A stretch of 64,000 bases of DNA from Cymbidium sinense. Its lineage: Eukaryota > Streptophyta > Magnoliopsida > Asparagales > Orchidaceae. Positions 58,530 through 64,000 of the stretch are shown piece by piece; positions within the stretch are counted from its first letter, which is position 1; every line of letters starts with the position of its first letter. The notes below the pieces were generated by a model. It made no database searches and was not told where the DNA came from. It saw only the letters and a list, made by a program, of their open reading frames with translations. The DNA is taken from assembly GCA_021442155.1 (NCBI GenBank), contig CM038228.1, positions 90,167,737 to 90,231,736 of the forward strand, given 5' to 3'. The translations under genes were made by a program, and so were the position numbers.

Positions 58530-60240
58530 CTATCAATTCTACTTAGCAAAGGATCGAGTTTATTATGTTTATACCCAATATTGACAACTCTTATTTTTAT
58601 AAGAAGATGATCAAATTAATTAAATGAAATTTGCAATCTAATCCATACAAGAATGTGTGTTGTTAATAAATTTAGATTTAGATTTAAAAATTAAACATAG
58701 TTTCTAATTATTTAAATCTTTTATTCAGTTTTCGAAGTAAAAATGAATTTAGATTTATCCAAAATTTCAACCCATGCAGTATTCTCAGACTTTATGATTA
58801 AGTATTTAACATATTGAAAGCATACGCAGAGCTTCATATTTATTTTATGTTAATTATGAGCTAAAATTTATCGCAGACTCCGATGAAGAGAGTTTATATT
58901 AATGTGACAAATTTTCAAAAGGTAGATAAAATAGTAAAACATTACCCAAAGATTTTACTCATTTTGTGAGGACTTTAGATATGGTTATAGTTTCTATGCG
59001 AAACACCTATAATTACCCCTCTAATATTGAGAGAGAACTTTCAGGCTACTAGATCGTTAATTGTTAAGATATATAAGTGGAGTCAAGTTTATGAAATTTA
59101 TATTTTTTTTAACTTAAAGTGATGGTTGGGGATGATGAACGATCAAGATCTCTCACATCCCCATTGCCGTCTCTACCACTTACCAAAAAGATAATGACCC
59201 AACCCGACAAGGATCATCATCGCTTATATAAGTGTATCATTCAAAGACCTCAGTGGTGTTTGTTTATGGACAATATTAAGTTCACCTTAGCTGATAGAGG
59301 ATTTGTTTGTCTTATCAAATGCATCTTATGATTTACATTTCAAGTGGTAAAGTCATTGGGGAATATACATGCTACAGGAGTGACTGTAATATAATGACGT
59401 TATTCGACAACCATCCTACGAGGATTCTAAATCGATCATATCGTGAGCTCTCCAAAACCACGTGGTCGGAGGACACGCAACATCCTTAGTGCATTTAGAT
59501 TGATTGAGACAATATAGAAGACACTGACTTAACACGGCTCTTTTATGAGCTAGAGTTTTCTTAATTTTTCACCTTCGATAAACAATTGCAGATGGGTGGA
59601 TGAATTTTAGCTTTAAAATTTTAGATGATAAATTTCATTTAAGCATTTAAAATTAGCCTTTTATATTTTTTTATATTTTATAAAAATTTAAATTTATATC
59701 GATTGATATCAATTTAATTTTGAATATAACTTAATAGTGATATCCCCTCCAATTGAAATTTCTATTTAATATAGTCATCATCGAGGTAGATTTTATCAAC
59801 TCTACTTATTTAGCAGAGAATCAGGTTTACGATTTGCATTTAAGAATTTTAATTTGAGGTGATTTAACATTAATACTTCAAAAAATTTTACAATAATAAT
59901 CCCCTTTGGTTGAATTCTAATCACGATCACTAGACATTATATTATCAACTTTACCGCTACAGAGGATCGAGTCTATGGCTAGAACTTGCAATTGTATTTA
60001 TCATTTTAAAATAGAGAGTCTATAATTTTAAATATGAAATTTCTTTATTAAGATCCTTGATGGTCATATGCAAATGCAAAATAAAAAAAATCTTTATTTG
60101 AAAACTGAACTCTTGATTTACAACCAGTCTTGTTAACTCTTATTCTCATACAAAAAAGGAGGATCAGATTGATTAAGTGAGATTTATGACTTCATCATAT
60201 AGATAAAGTGACCAAAATAGGTTTGTTTTCAATTTCATTA
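58530..60240 (-). repeat. Old inverted LTR (or fragment) related to the array LTR
   Basis: The complement of the LTR 3' half is recognisable: GGTAGATAAAATAGTA, then GTGAGGACTTTAGAT, TATAATTACCCCTC, GAGAGAACTTTCA, GATGGTTGGGGATGATG (58900-59140), and later TGAGCTAGAGTTTTCTTAAT (59550) and TATCAACTCTACTTATTTAG (59788). The last motif recurs in related form at 58528-58600 and 60128-60160, in keeping with the duplicated ~300-bp module. Divergence is mostly by substitution and it is far older than the array copies. Confidence 0.7.
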
Positions 60241-61547
60241 AATTTCGTTCATTTATGAAATTTGCATGTTTTACGAGGCAATTGAAATTAGAAGACATTC
60301 TAAGTGAAATCAAAGTATATGCACACTTCGAGGCATTATACTTGAGTTTATTTCATCTCATGTATGCATGCATGATTCATCTCATTATTTGCACAATTCT
60401 CAAAGCAGTGAGTAGAAGTTTATGATTGCTTTAAAATGCATGTCATATTGTTCCTAAAATTATTGACACATATCGGCATTGAATGTTAATAATTTTCCTC
60501 TTGCGGTGTGCTCAATTGACTTATTATTCTTGGTTAGTCACATGCATATTGGTGTAACAATTTGAGCATTATACTACCTCAAAATACGTGCAAATCTCAC
60601 ACATCAATGTAATACATCTAACTATAAAGTCATCTTGATGTACATATCTAATTTCATTGACTTGCACGTGCTTCAATAAGACACACTTGAGTTTAGATCT
60701 GATGTTATCTTGAAGTGTGTGCATTGTGATGTGTGCACTTTTGATTTTCAAATTATCGACACATCTTTTAACATAAAAATTTAAAATACATATTGATCTA
60801 ATTATATATATATATATATTATCTTGGGAAGTACACATAATATGTTTAATCAAACCTCTCGTTATTGATTCTTTATTTTTGTCCTTTGTGCTTGTAATTT
60901 AATAATGTGTGGGGCCTGCAAAAGATTCTTTCTTTTCATTTTAAATAGAGTGGATGAGGAGTTCAATCTCACCATCGCTCGCTTCCCTTCATTTGCAATA
61001 GATCAATTTGTGCATTTAAAAGGGGTTTTTGTTCTTTGTAGTTGCAAAACAAATTTCTTAAATGTAAGCATTTTTTTACTTTTGCATTTTTTTTTGTGGC
61101 TTTCAATTTCAATGTTGATGAAATTTTATTGTTTAGTTTGAAGTCCCTCATGTGTGTATATTATTATTATTTTTTGGCATTACTTTGATATGATGTCACT
61201 CCTGGTGAGGGAGTCACATAAGAACGCTGAGCCTACTCAAATAGAAAAAGATATGAATGGTAGCACCACTCATCCCATCGCGTTAAAATAGGTGTGTATA
61301 GGATTTTCAACCGCACAATTATATTTCACAATTTAGCAACTTCCAGCCATTTTATACATATGCATGGAGGTGATGAAAGTGACATTGAAAGAAAAAAAAT
61401 TCTAGCTTTTATATTTTCTCATGGGCTGATTTTTTTGCTCTATGAGAGAGGGAAGGAATATAGGCATGGTTTAGAATAAGAAATAAATAAAAATAGGAGA
61501 AAATGAGCAAAATAGTGAAATAATAGTCACATCTTTTTTTCTTTTTT

Positions 61548-61596
<49 letters not shown>

Positions 61597-62581
61597 AGAG
61601 GAGAAAGAGTTGTTATTCCTATTTTATGTCTCTTTTCCTCTTGTGTGTGTGTGTGTGAGAGAGAGAGAGAGTTTATTGTCAGTTATGAGAAAGGATTGTA
61701 TTAGAGAGAAATAGAGAAGAGATATGTCAAGGAATGGTGCAGTGAAGGCAGATGGGGTTATGGCTCGACTGTTTCGCGTGAGGTGAGATTATTGGCTGGC
61801 TTTTGTTGGTTGGTCGGCGGTGATTTGAAAGAGTTTGGACAGTGAATGGAGGGATCGGCTAGGTAAAGAAAGTGAGCTGATGAGGCTTGTCGGTAGAGAG
61901 GAGATGGCCGGCCGGTGAGGTGGGTGGAGAGTGACGTGAGTCGGAGGGACAGAAAATTGAAAAGAAGCTTGACAAGAAAGGGAAGGACAAAAGGGGGGCC
62001 AAGGATTGTTGGAGCTCCAAGAGGTTGATGCACAGGTGGGTGAAGCACTAGATGGATAGCTTCTGAGAGTGCTGTAGAATTTGGGGATAGGTTGTAGCAT
62101 CAAAATTAAAAATCTCATTCTTTTTCTTCTTTTTTTTATTGACAAGACAAGAATTCGGCACTATCGTTCATAACGGTGGGACTTAAAAAAATTGATTTTG
62201 ATTTTTTTACAATGTTGGCATGCATGGGATGGTGTGGAGATATACTCAAAATTTTTTTAATATGATAATAATGACTTAACAAATATAAGTAAACAACATA
62301 AGATATTATAATTAAGATTGATCAATTAATTTATCTTAATTTAATGGGAATAATTAGAAAGCTAGCTGAGTAATTTTTTTCTTAAATAAACTTGATAAAA
62401 TTCTTATATATATATATATATGAGATGATGATTTTAATTTTTGAGTTTGATATTACTCTTTTCCCCTTTTTTTAACATCATATATTTATATGTAATGTTC
62501 ACTTAATTTATTTAATTTACAATGACAATAGCCTTAACCTTAATAAAAGTAATTGAAACTTTATTCTGAAATATGTAAGTG

Positions 62582-62622
<41 letters not shown>

Positions 62623-62760
62623 TTAGTTATGCTAATAAATCTAATTCCATTGTTATATTTTAATTTAGTTATGCTAATAAATCTAATTTTTGAGTTATAA
62701 GTTACACTACTGTTCCCAAGTCCCATGCAAAAAGTGGAGGGTGTGTAGTATACAAAGTAA
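60241..62760. other. AT-rich intronic or intergenic DNA with microsatellites
   Basis: No coding motif on either strand. Contains short (TA)n runs at about 60800 and 62400 and a longer one at about 62587-62618, and the (GA)n block listed separately. Short open frames here lack any family signature. Confidence 0.55.
61551..61672. repeat. GA/GT microsatellite
   Basis: (GA)n for about 40 bp from 61553, followed after a GA-rich spacer by (TG)n and a second (GA)n to about 61672. Confidence 0.9.
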
Positions 62761-62879
62761 AATTTGTTAAATAATCATGACATGAATCCTTTAAATCATT
62801 GTGTTAATCTAGGCGTCCGTGAAGCATTAATAAATGTGTGTTAGTCAAGATTGCCCAAGTGATGTTAAATAAGCAGGTT

Positions 62880-64000
62880 CCCACATGGACGGGCAAAAAA
62901 AGAAGTTAGTCCATGAAACTAGAATTAGGTTAGGATCTTGGAATATAGGTACTTACTGGTAAATTAATGAAATTAATAGATAATATGATTCATAGAAAGA
63001 TAAATATTTTATGTGTTCAAGAAACTAAATTGGTGAGAAGGCCAAGGAGATTGATAGTTTAGGTTTTAAACTTTGGTATTCAGTAACGTAGAAATGGTAG
63101 GATGTGATTATAAAAAAGTTTGAAAGATAATGTTATAAGTATTAATAGATAGATATTATAGCTTTAAAGATTATTGTTGATACTAAGATTATTTTATAAG
63201 TGTCATGCCCTCAAGTAGTTTGGAGGTAAGCTAAAGAAAAATTTTGGAATGAATTAGGATTAATACAAAAGATACCTCTTGAAGAAAAGTATTTATTGGG
63301 AGATTTAAATGGACATGTTTGGTAGAAGATTTTAAAAGTATTCATTGGTTATGGATTTGGATGACTAATGAAGATGGTAGACTATATTAGATTTTCTACC
63401 TTATGATTTTGTAGTTCTTATCTTTATTTAAGAAAAGAGATGAACATATTATTACTTATAAAATGAATCTAGTAAAACATAGATTGATTATTTTTGATAA
63501 GAAAAATAGATCGATTAGAAAGATTGAAGCATTCCAAGTGAAATTTTAAGTATTAACATCGAATTAGTTTTAGATTTTAAGATGAAAGGTTGTAAGAGAA
63601 AAATAAACTTAATTATTGTCTAGATTAGATGACATTTAAAGAACACAAATAAAAATATTTTTTAAGAAAAGCTACAAGAAATTAAAGTTTGGGATGTTCA
63701 TAAGGATTAACGTTATGTGGGAAAAGTATCAAGTAATTAAACAAGTTCTAAAGATGTCTTAATCAAAAGGAAAAGCTTCTTTTAATAAGAATAGTGGTGA
63801 AAGTCGAGCGAAAAGATAAGAAATAAGAAGATTGTTATAAAACTTGGTTTTGTAAAAAACCCTGAGAATTGGGAAAGATATAAAATGGCTAGAGATTCTA
63901 AGAAAACAATATACGATTTAAAATTTAAATTTTACAATATGATTAGAAAAAGAAGGTGAAAGATGTATGTATAAGTTAAAAACCAAAGAGATAGGAGAAG
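62880..64000 (+). pseudogene. RTE-clade LINE, endonuclease part, runs off the right edge
   Basis: Plus-strand frame pieces: GTLTGKLM-like start (about 62940, read LTGKLMKLIDNMI), then RKINILCVQETKLV (about 62998-63035), SLKDNVISINR (about 63118-63150), FWNELGL-type codons near 63245, and DLNGHVW at 63305. These follow the order of the AP-endonuclease domain of plant RTE LINEs, including the active-site QETK and the DLNGH motif. A tyrosine-rich TYKMN and IDYF stretch near 63455-63490 fits its C-terminal side. Frames are shifted repeatedly. RT would lie beyond 64000. Confidence 0.75.

Noticed and set aside
61758..62145. Overlapping minus-strand frames of 96 and 118 codons
   Set aside because: Ser/Pro/Leu-rich, overlapping in two frames, no motif; likely chance in GA-rich DNA.
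1..64000. tRNA, rRNA or other RNA genes
   Set aside because: No cloverleaf or rRNA sequence recognised on either strand; the primer-binding sites match only tRNA 3' ends.

Overview
This is plant nuclear DNA, almost certainly from a monocot. It is AT-rich and dominated by nested transposable elements. It has one GC-rich, monocot-style exon (a cinnamoyl-CoA-reductase-like gene at 55443), GT/AG introns and plant-specific element families (Tat-type Ty3/gypsy, FAR1-type Mutator-like element, RTE LINE). I cannot name the species; nothing prokaryotic or organellar is visible.

Layout. (1) 1-52849 is a tandem array of three units of one large Tat/Ogre-like Ty3/gypsy retrotransposon that share LTRs: end of unit A (1-3332), LTR A/B (3333-4951, internally deleted), unit B internal region (4952-16568, with RT), LTR B/C (16569-39133, inflated by nested insertions), unit C internal region (39134-48367, RT and RNase H deleted), LTR C (48368-52849). 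Each unit has a 5' ORF1, gag, protease, (RT, RNase H, second RNase H), integrase, a long 3' noncoding stretch and an antisense, apparently intron-containing ORF just before the polypurine tract. (2) LTR B/C contains a ~14.3-kb Mutator-like element (16849-31176). It has terminal inverted repeats, a FAR1-type transposase, an Ulp1-like protease gene and three mirror-oriented arrays of a ~130-bp satellite. The same LTR also holds a ~3.9-kb gag-only LTR element (31594-35523) with a perfect 5-bp target duplication; its empty site survives in LTR C. (3) The two longer LTR copies carry host-gene cargo: a DEAD-box RNA helicase fragment fused to Dicer-like-4 helicase-C and dimerisation fragments. In LTR A/B this cargo has been deleted.

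(4) 52850-64000 is the flank: a plant-mobile-domain-like remnant, a ~180-bp tandem repeat, the first exon of the CCR-like gene with an apparently very long first intron, a short SINE/LINE tail, an old inverted LTR related to the array, microsatellites, and the start of an RTE-clade LINE running off the right edge.

Only the CCR-like exon looks like an intact host coding sequence. The element genes carry many 1-10 bp deletions and frameshifts. The LTR 5' boundary is my best choice between two candidates (see findings and rejections). Lengths, unit counts and boundaries were read by eye and are approximate where so stated.
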